Source: Adiantum capillus-veneris (Eukaryota; Streptophyta; Polypodiopsida; Polypodiales; Pteridaceae). Taken from it: a stretch of DNA of 64,000 nucleotides. The translations under genes and the position numbers were made by a program. Under the pieces are notes generated by a model. That model saw only the letters and a program-made list of their open reading frames with translations, made no database searches and was not told the DNA's origin. The stretch covers positions 83,334,278-83,398,277 of the forward strand of contig CM043967.1 in NCBI GenBank assembly GCA_014529385.2. Direction: 5' to 3'. Below are positions 22,401 to 33,383 of this stretch, in pieces; position 1 is the stretch's first letter, and each line of letters starts with the position of its first letter.

Positions 22401-24093
22401 TCTACCACCCTTATTGGATTGAAACAGGCCGGCTTCAAGGTGACCAAGCATCTGTTTAAGGGCTTGGATTCTAGGAGAACTAATCTTCCTATGAAGAGTT
22501 GCAAAAAGGAAAGTGCTTTGAGATGTTCGTGAGAAAAACAAATATTTTGGGAATTTTGGAAAAATTGAAGGGTATTCAGGGAATTTTTTGGCAAAATATG
22601 AGGAGTATTTCGGGAATTTTTGAAATTTGAGGGGTATTTTGGGAATTTCCCCAAATATGAGGGGTATTTTGGTCATATTCCTTTAGTTTTAATAAAGTCT
22701 GAGCCTCAAAGGCGATTGGCATGACAACTTTTCTTACTATAAAAATGAAAACAGACTTCTATTATGATGTGATCTGGTGTTGGTATTTCAGGGACTGACA
22801 TTGCAGGGGAAGTAGTATCATTAGGACAAGGAGTAAATGGGTATTCAGCTGGTGATAAAGTCATAAGCTGGCTTGATTTAAGGGTACCCATTTACATTCA
22901 TATTGTGATTATTACTGAAATGCATGAGTGAGGTGATGGATTTGGGAAAATTGAGGACTGTGGTGGTGCCAATTTTGCAGAGTGGGGGTTCTTTTGCTGA
23001 GTATGCTGTTGCTTCTGTCAAATATACTGTCAAAAGACCACCAGAAGTCTCTGCTATTGATGGTTCTTGCTTACCAGTTGCGGGCCTAACTGCTTTGCAA
23101 TCCATTCGAGATACTGCGGGTGTCAAGCTGGATGGTTCAAGCAACGCCAATCTTCTTATCACTGCCGCATCTGGTGGTGTTGGCTTATATGCTGTACAGG
23201 TCTGTGAGAGAACCACACCTATGTCTTAAGGCTTCTGTATGTATGATCCCATGTGATGTGCAGTGTGGCATGAAACGTCTCTTGGTTTCGGCTGTTTTGG
23301 GGTTTCGAGGTTGAAATGTTTTGTTTCAGGGCATTGAAAAAGTGAAACAGCTTTTGTAAATAAATAGTTATACAAGGAAATAAAGAAATATATATATATA
23401 TATAGGTCTGGGTGTACGTTTCTATATTTACACACTACACAATTTTTTTTTTTGTAAGACATACACACACACACACTCACACACACATCATGGAGGTTGA
23501 CGTTTCGCAGGTTTTGCTGTCTCGAGGTTTCTTACCCATGACACGGGTTTTTATGTCTCTTATGATGTGTTTACTTTTCTATACACTTAGTTTTGTTCTG
23601 TGCATGACGTCTTTTTCAGATAGCGAAGCTTGGTGGCGCACACGTTACCGCTACTTGTGGAGCCCGCAATATAGAGCTGGTAAAAAGTTTGGGTGCTGAT
23701 GAGGTTCTAGATTACAAAACACCAGAAGGAGAGGCCATGAAGAGTCCTTCTGGCCGACTTTATGATGCGGTTATTCACGGGACAACTGGAATTCCCTTTT
23801 CAAAGTTTAGTCCCAATCTCAAACCTGTAGCCAAAGTGGTGGATTTAACTCCAAACTTCGGCTCATTAGCCTCGGCAGCCATAAAGAAATTAACTCTCTG
23901 TAAGCAGCAACTGGTTCCGTTCTTGATGTCTGCCAATGCCAAGGATTTGGCGTTCCTGGCCAACCTTGCAAAGGAGGGAAAGTTGAAGACTGTGGTGGAC
24001 TCCCAGCACCCCTTATCAAAAGCAGAAGGAGCATGGGCCAGGAGCAAAGAGGGGCATGCCACAGGAAAGGTAGTGGTGACATTTGATGGTTAA
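19296..24093 (+). CDS. CEQORH: Quinone oxidoreductase homologue, chloroplast-envelope type (MDR family), 5 exons
   Basis: Exons by GT-AG splicing and family alignment are 19296-19364, 20687-20828, 22792-22883, 22981-23199 and 23620-24093. They join in phase to 331 residues, close to the roughly 329 of the Arabidopsis protein. The N-terminus MADGKLMQALQYSSYGGG is family-like. A GroES-like domain follows, with NPVDWKIQ and AGEVVSLG. The Rossmann segment is AASGGVGLYAVQ continuing to GGAHVTATCGARN. The tail has LGADEVLDYKTPEG and HPLSKAEGAWARS. It lacks the zinc-binding cysteines of alcohol dehydrogenases. Relatives are NADPH-dependent reductases of alpha,beta-unsaturated carbonyls such as gamma-ketols. 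The Arabidopsis homologue reaches the inner chloroplast envelope without a cleaved transit peptide, and none is seen here. An in-frame ATG upstream (19227) is less likely by homology. No break was found, so it looks functional. Confidence 0.92.
19389..19484. repeat. (CA)n-(CG)n-(CA)n alternating tract in intron 1
   Basis: Two CA tracts flank a short gcgcgcgcgtgcgcg segment (about 19436-19453). The whole is alternating purine-pyrimidine, a sequence type prone to left-handed DNA. It begins about 25 bp after the exon 1 donor. Confidence 0.85.
20829..22791. other. Intron 2 of the quinone oxidoreductase gene
   Basis: A large intron of about 1.96 kb. Its middle (21060-22330) is richer in G+C than its ends and looks like inserted repeat material, but no element ends were identified. 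Confidence 0.6.
22545..22680. repeat. Minisatellite of gggaattt / gaggggtattttgg units in intron 2
   Basis: Units of about 25-32 bp with cores gggaatttt and gaggggtattttgg recur five or six times with variation. On the minus strand they make Phe/Pro/Lys-rich spurious ORFs. Confidence 0.7.
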
Positions 24094-24699
24094 GCCCATC
24101 TCAAATAAGTACAGATTTTGCAAAGGAGTTGTGTGTTTTGGTGTATATTTGTGTTTTATAGGTATTTATGGAACTGGCTTATAGTTGTGAATATGAATTG
24201 CAATCACTCTGTCGCGAGCTGCCATGCCCTTTTGTGTTGACATAATGAATTTATTGAATTTTTATTCATAGCAAGATTCCACTACACCATGCATCATCCA
24301 TTTATGGTGGCCATGTTTGCATTGTTGGTTTTTTTTTTCTTTTTTTTTTTAAAAGTATAATAATTGATCTTTACCTTGCGTGACTTTTAGTAATGCCACA
24401 CCGTGGTTATAGCCAAATCATAGATTGTCAATCTTAGGATTGACTTGCAATCAGACACGCCTAGTTTCGGAAACACTTTCAATAGTAGATATTGTTGGCG
24501 CTGCTAAAAGTAATCTCTGGTTGGTGGCGTTGACTCACATTTGGTACAAGAGTAATCTCGATCCCATACCATCACATAAAACATGTGGGTGCTCATGGAT
24601 AAGACATGGAAGTCTCAAAGGTGAGATCGAAGGTCAAACCCTTTGGTCGGGTACCCGAGATTACTTTGGTACTCGAGATTACTTTGGCTGATGCTGTCA
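24094..24699. other. 3' flank of the quinone oxidoreductase gene
   Basis: No further ORF is supported. AT-rich sequence with aataatgaa-type signals (about 24243-24270) is a plausible site for 3' end processing. A poly-T tract lies at 24329-24350. Confidence 0.4.
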
Positions 24700-24770
24700 C
24701 GATCTACGGCTCTCCCATACCGTAGATCCCACCCCCTCAAATGCCTGTGTCACCTAGTCCCCTGGTTCTC
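24700..24770. repeat. Dispersed repeat R2, copy 2
   Basis: Matches 19053-19125: gatctacgg then ccgtagatcccacc, a C-rich tail and gtcacctagtcc. Confidence 0.75.
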
Positions 24771-24902
24771 CTCCTAAATGGCTCGGTGTGGGAAGTACTT
24801 TCTATACTCTAGTATCTCCTCCTCCTCCTAAATGGAGATTGTATATACATCCTGAATGGAAATAGTAGACCTGCTAGCGGTTAAAGCATTAGTTTAAAAG
24901 AT

Positions 24903-24927
24903 CCCCCCCCCCCCCCCCCCCCCCCCC
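24903..24927. repeat. Poly-C tract
   Basis: About 25 consecutive C, followed by further C-rich sequence to 24941. Such a mononucleotide run is unusual and could form an i-motif or G-quadruplex. Its true length is doubtful because such runs are often misread. Confidence 0.85.
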
Positions 24928-25167
24928 GCCCCCGGCCCCACCACAACAAAAGAAAAAAGAAAAAAACCCACACACAAACCTTTGTTCACCCTTGGTCCCC
25001 CAACCAGCATTTGGTGCCCTCACGTCGCCTCCCTTTGCGTCTTTGCATTTCTCCATCCCCCTTGCCTTCAACCTCAAGATGGAAACCACAAGCCTTTGCA
25101 TGCCCTCACTCAATATAGGCCTTGCCTTCAACTCAGGGAGGTTGCAAAACTTTATAGGCCACATCTG

Positions 25168-25470
25168 ATCACAAGGTGAAAGTTCACTATGGCTTACATA
25201 TTGAGAGGAATTTGATAATAGAAGGCTGCGCTTGTGAGAGAAAACAAGAAAGTGACCTAAATTTTTTTTATCACAATAAATTATTATTATTTTTCGAAAA
25301 CAAGTTTCAAAAGCATAAAAAATGATGATAGGAAAAACACTTCGAAGCATTGTAACAAATTGAAATAAGGTGAAAGTTCACTATGGCCTACATAAGGCTA
25401 TGAGAAGAATTTAATAATAAAAAGTTTATTTTTTAGGGAAGACAAGAAAGTGACCCTAAATTCATATACT
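25168..25470. repeat. Imperfect direct repeats (gtgaaagttcactatgg family)
   Basis: gtgaaagttcactatggc occurs at about 25176 and again at about 25371. Each is followed by gagaggaattt or gaagaattt, then aataa and an acaagaaagtgacc segment. Related sequence follows the R1 copy near 28980-29040. No coding content. Confidence 0.6.
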
Positions 25471-25579
25471 AATAGGGACAAATAGGGACATAATGGCTCG
25501 TCATTTATTTTATTCATTACTTCCTTAAATGCTTTCTGAGATTCCCTCTCAAGTGTATGATTCACTACCCATACTACAA

Positions 25580-25650
25580 AAGGGAATCACGGATTCGAAC
25601 CCCCACCAAGCCAGATTACCCTACAGCTTCTCCTGTAACCACTCGAGAAA
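25580..25650 (-). repeat. tRNA-derived SINE-like fragment
   Basis: On the minus strand a ctcgagtggtta A-box-like segment (25647-25636) precedes a good B box, gggttcgaatccg (25602-25590). Spacing is tRNA-like, but an acceptor stem is not formed. Confidence 0.5.
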
Positions 25651-26084
25651 CAATGTGGAGCTATTGTTTCTTTGAAGTTGCAAAAAGAAAAAACATAGCT
25701 TATCTCCCCTCCCTCTCCCCCCGGGTCGCATGCGTGCTGCAGCTCTCATCAAGCTTTGCACACCTCCTCCTTTTTCGTCCTTTGCTCATGCCTAGCTAAT
25801 TTGCGTGCGCGTCACCATTCCAATTACCATAAGGGAATGTGATGCATCCTGCCATCGCCCGCCAACCAGAAGTCTCAAAGGATCTTGAAAGATTCTCATT
25901 TTACATGCTTTTTTTAAAATCGTTAGCACATACTGACCCTAATTATTTTACAACATTTGTTATCACAATAAAATGGCATGTTTCTTGAAAAAATATAACA
26001 ATAAACTATTTAAACTATGATATATTTCAAAAACATAAAAAATAATGTTTGAAAAACCACGTAGAACCATTGTAGCAAATTGAG
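25651..26084. other. No gene seen
   Basis: AT-rich, with segments related to 25270-25370 (aaaacataaaaaataatg and similar). Non-coding repeat remnants. Confidence 0.4.
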
Positions 26085-26500
26085 AAAAACAAGTGAAAGG
26101 GTCACGATGGCTTTCAAAAACAATTAGAAACAGATAAAATTGTTTAACTAGTATCAGTGTTTGCGAAAGGATTGCATCAGCTTAATCTTGAGCCGATTGA
26201 AAATCGAGACTAGGTAGTTGCAAACCATGGTAAACGAAAAACGGATGAAATATCTGAGAAAGTCGTCCAAACATTTTGCAAATCTCAATTTTTTTGCTAG
26301 TATTTCCGGTTTTTTCTTTGTGAGGAGGAAACTCGATTAGCAACGGCTTAATAAAAGAGACTTTCTTGAATTGGAATCAAGCTATAAAATGCAAAAAATG
26401 TGAAGCCATGTGAAGTTGTGATATGTAAGGTGAAATAAAAAGAACTAATTAATATATGTGTGTGTGTAGAATTTATTAGAATTATGCAAGGTGAAGCTTC

Positions 26501-26512
26501 ACTTTAGCATTC
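26501..26512. repeat. Target-site duplication of the LINE, left
   Basis: ACTTTAGCATTC here and again at 28471-28482. Confidence 0.85.
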
Positions 26513-26671
26513 TTTTTTTTTTTTCAAAACTCACAATTGTGAGTGGATTATATTGAGCAACCCAAAAAATTACAAGGCTTTGTCATGCTCATGTTAAGCC
26601 ATGACAACATCCAGGGATCATAATTACAACGGCTATCAGGGCAGCCACCCCTACCACCCCGCCTCCATATC

Positions 26672-27015
26672 CTTGATACCCAAGGTCCATACTCTTGTCA
26701 TTCTAAGATCTTTTATTTACTGATGGCCAAGATTTGCCCCCATCCTAGGCATTCCATCTGCTGACAACAAGGCACAAGTAGTCCTAGACCAATCCTCCGA
26801 GTGATGCTTGCGCCCGAGTGCCCATATTAGCACTTTGCTTTCTTGATACCCAAGGTCCATACTCTTGTCATTCTAAGATCTTTTATTTACTGATGGCCAA
26901 GATTTGCCCCCATCCTAGGCATTCCATCTGCTGACAACAAGGCACAAGTAGTCCTAGACCAATCCTCCGAGTGATGCTTACGCCCGAGTGCCCATATTAG
27001 CACTTTGCTTTCTTG
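26672..27015. repeat. 170-bp tandem duplication at the 3' end of the LINE
   Basis: 26672-26841 and 26842-27011 are almost identical and start cttgatacccaaggtcc. The duplication covers the end of the ORF and part of the 3' untranslated region. Confidence 0.92.
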
Positions 27016-28470
27016 TATAATTTCTGCGAAGCTTGCCACCTCAAATCCTCCTTCAAAAACACGGCGGTTCCTTGTCTGCCATACATTATGAAAGAAGAAG
27101 TATCTGACGATCTGAGTGCTGATGAGGAGTGCATGACTACCTGAATTTTTACCTCCAAGGCATAGGTCAGTCTTGAAAGAACTTATTTTCCATGTTCTCT
27201 GGACCCACTTGCATACTTTCCCTGCGAGGCCTTTTATAGCTGGGCAGTCCATGAATAGGTGGGCCAGATCTTTACTAGCTAACCTGCACCCCAAGCATCG
27301 ATCTGACCCAATCCCTCTCTCCTGAATCTTCACCCCCGTCGGTAGAGCACCCCAAATAACCTTCCATAAGAAAACCTTCATGTACTGTGGAACCTTTGGC
27401 TTCCATACGTTCTCCATTACACGCTCCCACCTTTCCTCCGGCCATTGCTTTTTCCATAGCTTGTTAAGGGGGCTAGACCAATTCTTCTTTTGCATCATTG
27501 TCTGATAAATGATTTTAGTATGGGGTTTCCAAAAGAGACTACTTCCGGGCCAGTTTCAGGCATTCCAGTCCAACTCCGAATCACAGATTGGCATCACTAG
27601 ATTGTCAAGTTCTTTCATCACTTTATGGACAAGCAAGACCTCCAAGATATTGAGTTGGTACTGGGCAACCATAAGGTCAATGGTTTTCCAACTCTTGTTG
27701 ACATTGTCCCAGAAGTGCTCAAGTCGGATCAGACCCTTATTATTCCGCTTCTTGGCTGCCTCAATCCAATAGGGAGTTTGAGTTTGTGGCGGATCTACAA
27801 CTTTGGAGAGCCAGGGGGACCAATGCAGGATGGAGTTCTTGAAGTATTTGGCTTCTTCCCCCCACTTTAAGACTCCTGCTACTCTATTGCATTTTCTTAC
27901 CAATTCTCCTGAGTTGCCCCCCAGTCTTAAGGTGGACCATGCCGGGGCTAACAGTTTGTTATGAACCTCCACCCCGCTCCACTTTCCTCCCTTCGAGCTA
28001 AGTTTAGCTGCTTCTATCATATCTCTGATCATGACAAGCCAAACTTGATCCTGTTTAGCCAAGGAAACAACAAATTTGGCACAACAAGCTTCTGCATGGG
28101 CCACAGGGTTGAGAATCCCGAGGCCTCCTTGATTCCCCGACCGAGCAACTGATTCCCCAACGGGCCCATTGCCATGGCCCGGAAGATTTTGTGTTATTTT
28201 TCCATCAAAATGTTTTTACTGGTTTTAAGAACTCTTTCTAATGACACATAGCCATCTTGAGAAGCGGGCTAGTGAAGGCAATATAGGGAGTCATAAAGGC
28301 ATTCATCACTTTTATCCGACTTGGGAATGGGAGAAGTACATACTCCCACCTACTCATTTTTGTTTTGATTTTTTCAAGCACCCACTCGAATCTTTGCTTG
28401 TGAGTTACATCCACCCCCAAGGGGACTCCCAGATGTCTAAAGATATTCTGTTTTGTGACAATCTCTCCTG
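26887..28470 (-). pseudogene. LINE reverse transcriptase C-terminus and zf-RVT region
   Basis: 28480-28238 encodes the post-catalytic RT segment with FRHLGVPLGV and W...LPFPSRI.V.N, typical of plant LINEs. The first four or so codons are flanking duplication sequence. 28104-27556 covers the linker. 27498-26887 encodes the zf-RVT region, with VWKPKVPQYMKVFLWK, a G-x-x-C-L-G-C pattern and H-x-F-x-D-C-P. A frame change lies between 28238 and 28104 and a stop at 27556-27558, so the copy is non-functional. The catalytic RT motifs are absent because of 5' truncation. Confidence 0.85.
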
Positions 28471-28854
28471 ACTTTAGCATTCCAAAACAATAGAATGCAA
28501 AAAGAACATATATGTTGTGTGTGTGTGTGTAAAATTTACTAAACTTATGTAAAGTTTCATATGTTGTGTGTGTGTGTGTGTGTGTGTGTAAAATTTACTA
28601 AAATTATGTAAGGTGAAACTTCACTTTAGCATTCTAAAACAATAGAATGTAAGAAAAGTAAAGACAAGATGTAAAATGAAAGATATGTCTCCATCATGCA
28701 CTGAAAACTATGAAAGTCCCCCTAACCCAGCTCAACACTAAGGGTTTCTTTTAGAAAGCCAAAAAAAGGTGGAAGAGGATGAGAAAGATTGTGTGATCCA
28801 ATATTTAATGACTGTCTTTATATATATATAGAGAGAGAGAGAGGCACACAAATA

Positions 28855-29045
28855 TCAACACCTCTCACAAAGACCTAAAAGAAATGTTGAAAAAGAAAGT
28901 TTTTTGCCATGTGGCACTAATCTACAAACTTTATGCAATGGTCCACGATTGCACCAAAAATCCAACGCCTTCATAATGCTATTGAGAGGAATTTAATAAT
29001 AAGAGGGTTCTTTGTGAGAGGAAACATGAAAAAGTGACTAGCATT
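28855..29045. repeat. Dispersed repeat R1, copy 2
   Basis: Shows the same series as 8533-8700 (cacctctcacaaagacct, ttttgccatgtggcactaa, caatggtccacgattgcacc). Upstream, gatgagaaagattgtgtgat (about 28779) matches the flanks of the 9.5-kb LTR element at 39750-39776 and 49262. Confidence 0.65.
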
Positions 29046-29439
29046 CAATTTTTGGCCTGCTAAAGAAAGGCCTTAGTATCGGGCTCGGCGTTCTTTCACC
29101 AATGGCGTCCACGTGGAAGGCCAGCATTTTTCGAGGTGAGAAGGCGTGCGAAACTCTGTTTGGAGCCGTCTCACAGTTGCAGCTGAAGAAAGCATGCCCA
29201 CGTGAGCTGACGATGGGACTCTGGAGTCGCGAGGCGGAACGCAGACGGGCTGGGGCTTGTCAAAGCTCTAGCATCTGAGCATGCGTGCGAGTCCTGCACT
29301 TCATCAAAATGCAAGTACCCTCCCTACTGGCTGTGTACCTTAACTCAAATGCGAGTACCCTCCCTACTGGCTGTGCCTCCACTTCATCAAAATGCGGGCT
29401 GTGTCCTGCGAGTACCCTCCCTCAAATCCTCAATTGCCT

Positions 29440-29485
<46 letters not shown>

Positions 29486-29785
29486 AAAAATGACGGTTGA
29501 GGCCTTTGAAAGCGTTGAGGCCACCTTCATTGTGGTTGTGAGCAATCGGAACAAACAGTAAAGAAGGAAAGGGCTTGCATGCACCTATGCTTGTGTCTGT
29601 GCAGGAATGGAACCTCATCATCACATGCAGAGGTGACTCAACCAGCCATATAATTGCCTCCTTCATTGAACTCGCATCATTGAATAGGCCAATGGTATAC
29701 ACTAGATTGGGAGCTTCTACTTACTACTTAATGGGCTTGGCTGCAGGTCCAAGGCTCAGAGGATCCTCCACACTGTTGTCAATGG
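29046..29785. other. Upstream region of the PPR pseudogene, with short repeats
   Basis: gcgagtaccctccctactgg-type units occur at about 29312 and 29351 (period about 39 bp), with a partial third at 29408. A (GA)n tract lies at 29445-29481. Part may be the former 5' region of the PPR gene, but no convincing start codon or targeting peptide is recognised. Confidence 0.45.
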
Positions 29786-32479
29786 CCACTTCTCCATGGC
29801 GACTTTCAGCATGCTTTTACTATGTATCAAAAATTGTCTGAGGAATCCCTGCCTGTAGATGAAGGTACTTTTTTAGCCTTACTGAAGGCTTGCACTGACT
29901 TAAAAGACGTGGTCAGGGGCAGCAACATTCATGCGCAGATTGCAGAAAGAGGGTTATTAGGGCAACACCTCTTGATTGGCAACACCCTAATCAACATGTA
30001 TGCAAAATGTGGGGTTTTCGAGAAAGCACAAGAATATTTGATGAGCTTCGAATTCGAGATGTTGTCTCTTGGAATGTACTCCTCGGAGGCCTTGTCAAGT
30101 ATGAGCGCGCCGAGGCAGCACTGGAGTGGTATGAACACATGCAAGTCGGAGGATTGTCTCCAGGTGCAATCACTTATGTGTGTATGCTACAAGCTTGTCA
30201 TCGTATTGGAGCTGTGGACAAGGGTAGAAATTTACATGCTGACATTGCCAATAAAGGCTTGTTGAAAAGGAATCTTATTGTTGGAAACGCACAATTAGAT
30301 ATGTATGCCAAGTCTGGATTTCCATCAAAAGCGCAAGAAGTGTTTGACACTTTGGAAGTTCGAGATACCATCTCAAAGATGAACAAGGCGAGAAGGCATT
30401 GCAATGTTACCAAGAAATGCAACGGGATGATGTCTCTCCAAATGCTGTCACATTTGTTTGTATTATGAAAGCTTGTGGACTCACTAGAGCGATAATCAAG
30501 GGTCAAGAGATCCATGCTCATATTAGCAGACACGCTTTACTTCAAAAGAACCTTGTGATTGGTAATTCACTTGTAGATATGTATGCCAAGTGGGGCTTGA
30601 TTACGAAATCTCGAGAGGTGTTTGACAAGCTTTCTGTAAGAGATGTAAACTCCTGGAATGCGATGATCCCAGGGTATGCCAAGCTTGAACATGGTGAGCA
30701 TGCAATGAAATGTTTAGAGAAAATGCAACATTGTGATGTTGTTCCAGATGCGGTCACATATGCGTTAAGCTTAAAGGCTTGTGGCAGCATGGGAAATGCA
30801 ATAAAGGGCAAAGATATACATTCTGAGATTGAAAGAAGAGGGCCGACAGTAAAAAATCTCGTTGTTTCCACTGCATTGGTTGACATGTATGCCAACTGTG
30901 GCTGGCTCATCCATGCTCAAGAAGTGTTTGACGACCTTCTAACTCGAGATCTTGTCTCATGGAACGCCTTGATTACAGGCTATGTTGACCATGAGTGTGG
31001 CAGGGAAGCATTGAATTGTCTAGAGAAAATGCACAGGGAAAAGATCTCTCCAAATTCTGTTACATATGCTTGTTGCTTGAAGGCGTGTGGCATTTTGAGA
31101 ATGTCTGAAAAGGGTTGTGACCTTTATGCAGAGATCTCTCGAAAAGGGTTGCCAAATTCTGACAATCTTCTTGGATTTGCATTGGTGGACATGTATGCCA
31201 AGTGTGGTTTGGTGATGTTAGCGCAGGAAGTGTTTGACAAGCTTTTGGTCCGTGATTTAGTTCCATGGACTGCCTTAATCATGGGGTATAATGACATTGG
31301 CTTTGGTGAAGAAGCACTGATGTGCCTTGAGCAGATGCAACTTGAGGGGACTTTTCCTGATGGCGTTCTGTTGGCTTGCTCCTTGAAAGCTTGTGGTAGT
31401 ATCGGAGCAGCACAACAGGGCAAGTCACTGCACACAAAATTTGTAGAGACTGCGTTCTTTGAAAAAGATCCTGTTGCTGGCAGTGCATTGGTCGATATAT
31501 ATGCCAATTGTGGTCTTCTTAAAGAAGCACAAATGGCATTCAGCTGCCTTGTAAGACGGGATCTTGTATTATGGAACACTTTGATTGCAGGTTACACCAA
31601 GTATGAACGTCGCAAGGAGGTGTTGAATTGTGTTGAGGAGATGAGATTAGAGGGTATACAGCCCAGATGTAATCACATTACTCTGCAATTTGAGAGTTTC
31701 TTTTAATGTTCGTGCATTACACCAGGTCGAGGAAATTTTGGATTCAGATGTCAAATCTTTTGGAGGCAATCTCTTGCTTAGCAACACCTTGGTGAATATA
31801 TATGCAAAGTTAGGCTGGTTTTCAAAAGCTCTTACAATTTTCCTGCTCGCAACAATATCTCCTGGAATGCTCTAATCTCAGGATTTGCACTGCAGGAACA
31901 CAATGAAGATGCTCTAGACTGGTTACAACACATGCAAGAAGAAGGAATCCTTCCAACCTTTGTTAGCAGCTTGAAGGCTTGCGGCAGTGCAGGTGCAACC
32001 GACAAGGGTGAAGACTTACATGTGGAAATAGCTAGGAGAGGTTTACTCAAAGCAGACATTACCGTGTGCAATGCTTTGATGGACATGTATGCAAAGTGTG
32101 GCTGGCTTTGCAAAGCTGAAGAAGTATTTGACAATCTTCTCTTTCGTGATGTAATCTCATGGAATGTCTTGATATCAGGACATGCGCAGTTGGGAGATAA
32201 TGAAGGAGCATTTGTCCTCCTTGATAAAATGAGAAGAGAGGGTCAAACTCCAGATTCAAGAACGTTTGGGATTATTTTTTGTGCGTGTAGTCAGCAGCGT
32301 TGGTGAAGAGAGGCGAGCTATTTTTTGAATCCATGAGCAAGGATTTTGACATCGTCCCAACTTGCCAGCACCGCACGGCCATGTTCAGGATTAAGGGCTT
32401 ACCCTGCCATCCGGATTTTGTAGTATGGCTTACTGTACTAGATGCCTGTAGAAGGTTAGGGCGTCCACAACTTGGATAG
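29786..32479 (+). pseudogene. PLS-class pentatricopeptide repeat protein, frame-broken
   Basis: Eight units of about 100 residues contain variants of G-N-x-L-V-D-M-Y-A-K-C-G, R-D-V-V-S-W-N-x-L-I and L-K-A-C-G-S. This is the layout of PLS-type PPR proteins, which bind organelle RNA and often specify editing sites. The longest open piece (30399-31706) holds four full units. The reading frame changes near 30015, 30370-30400, 31670-31700, 31850 and 32303, and a W-N segment is missing at the second break. The 3' end (32303-32479) resembles an E-type extension (LFFESMSKDF then LPCHPDFVVWLTVLDAC). No DYW deaminase domain follows. Five or so breaks are too many for errors alone, so I call it a pseudogene, but short introns or assembly errors could explain some. 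Such gene families are greatly expanded in ferns, lycophytes and hornworts. Confidence 0.8.
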
Positions 32480-32699
32480 GAAGCTTATTGCTGCGCATTG
32501 CATCGACAGAGCTTCAATACCACAACCTTATTCTCTCTTCTTGCCAATCCTCTGAGAAAGGCATTTCATCTTAATCCATCATTGGTATCACAGGCCATCG
32601 TGATTCTTCACCTTGTTTTTGTTATTATAGAGTATTACAATTTTGAAAACAAGTGTTACAATTACTTATTTGACATACAATATATTCCAAAAGAATAAA
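32480..32699. other. No gene seen
   Basis: Short flank after the PPR pseudogene, AT-rich. Confidence 0.4.
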
Positions 32700-32900
32700 A
32701 AATAATGACAACCAATATTCAATGGCCCTCTTTAAAGAGAGAAGTACACAAATATGAACACCTCTCACGAAGACCTGGGAAAAATAATAAAAAAGTTTTT
32801 TTGCTATGTGGCACTAATCAGCAAGCTTTTATCCAATGGTTTACAATCGCACCAAAAAAATCAATGTTTTACTAAGGACTCCTTATGTAGTCCAACAAGA
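32700..32900. repeat. Dispersed repeat R1, copy 3
   Basis: Series ccctctttaaagagag, cacctctcacgaagacct, gctatgtggcactaatcagc and tttactaaggact, shared with the copies at 8533, 28855 and 49267-50020. Confidence 0.65.
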
Positions 32901-32984
32901 TGAAGACTTCACGATGGCCTCAAGAAGGCAACATTTTTTGTTGTAATAAATTGAGTGATTATTAGAACACATTTGACTAATGAG

Positions 32985-33355
<371 letters not shown>

Positions 33356-33383
33356 AATAACATTTAATATTATATACCATTCT

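Larger units (their letters stand above)
26513..28470 (-). mobile_element. 5'-truncated LINE (L1-like) retrotransposon
   Basis: It lies between 12-bp duplications and ends in a poly-A tail on the minus strand (12 T at 26513-26524 on the plus strand). The coding remnant covers only the end of the reverse transcriptase and the downstream zinc-binding region, as expected of 5' truncation during target-primed reverse transcription. The empty site survives at about 49766-49777 in a second copy of the host repeat. Confidence 0.9.
26085..28720. repeat. Dispersed repeat R3 interrupted by a LINE
   Basis: 26090-26512 and 28471-28720 together match the uninterrupted sequence 49346-49880. Shared landmarks are aagtgaaagggtcac, aggattgcatcagctta, gagactaggtag, cttcactttagcattc and acaatagaatgcaa. 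The LINE at 26513-28470 splits it exactly at the target duplication. 28500-28640 also contains a local duplication with (TG)n tracts. Confidence 0.75.

Noticed and set aside
22280-22676. Minus-strand Phe/Pro/Lys-rich ORFs in intron 2
   Set aside because: They follow the minisatellite at 22545-22680 and lie in an intron of a well-supported gene.
23775-24082. Minus-strand ORFs over exon 5
   Set aside because: Shadows of the quinone oxidoreductase coding exon.
30198-31579. Minus-strand ORFs opposite the PPR region
   Set aside because: Antisense shadows of the PPR repeats. The plus-strand pieces match the PPR motif, the minus-strand ones match nothing.
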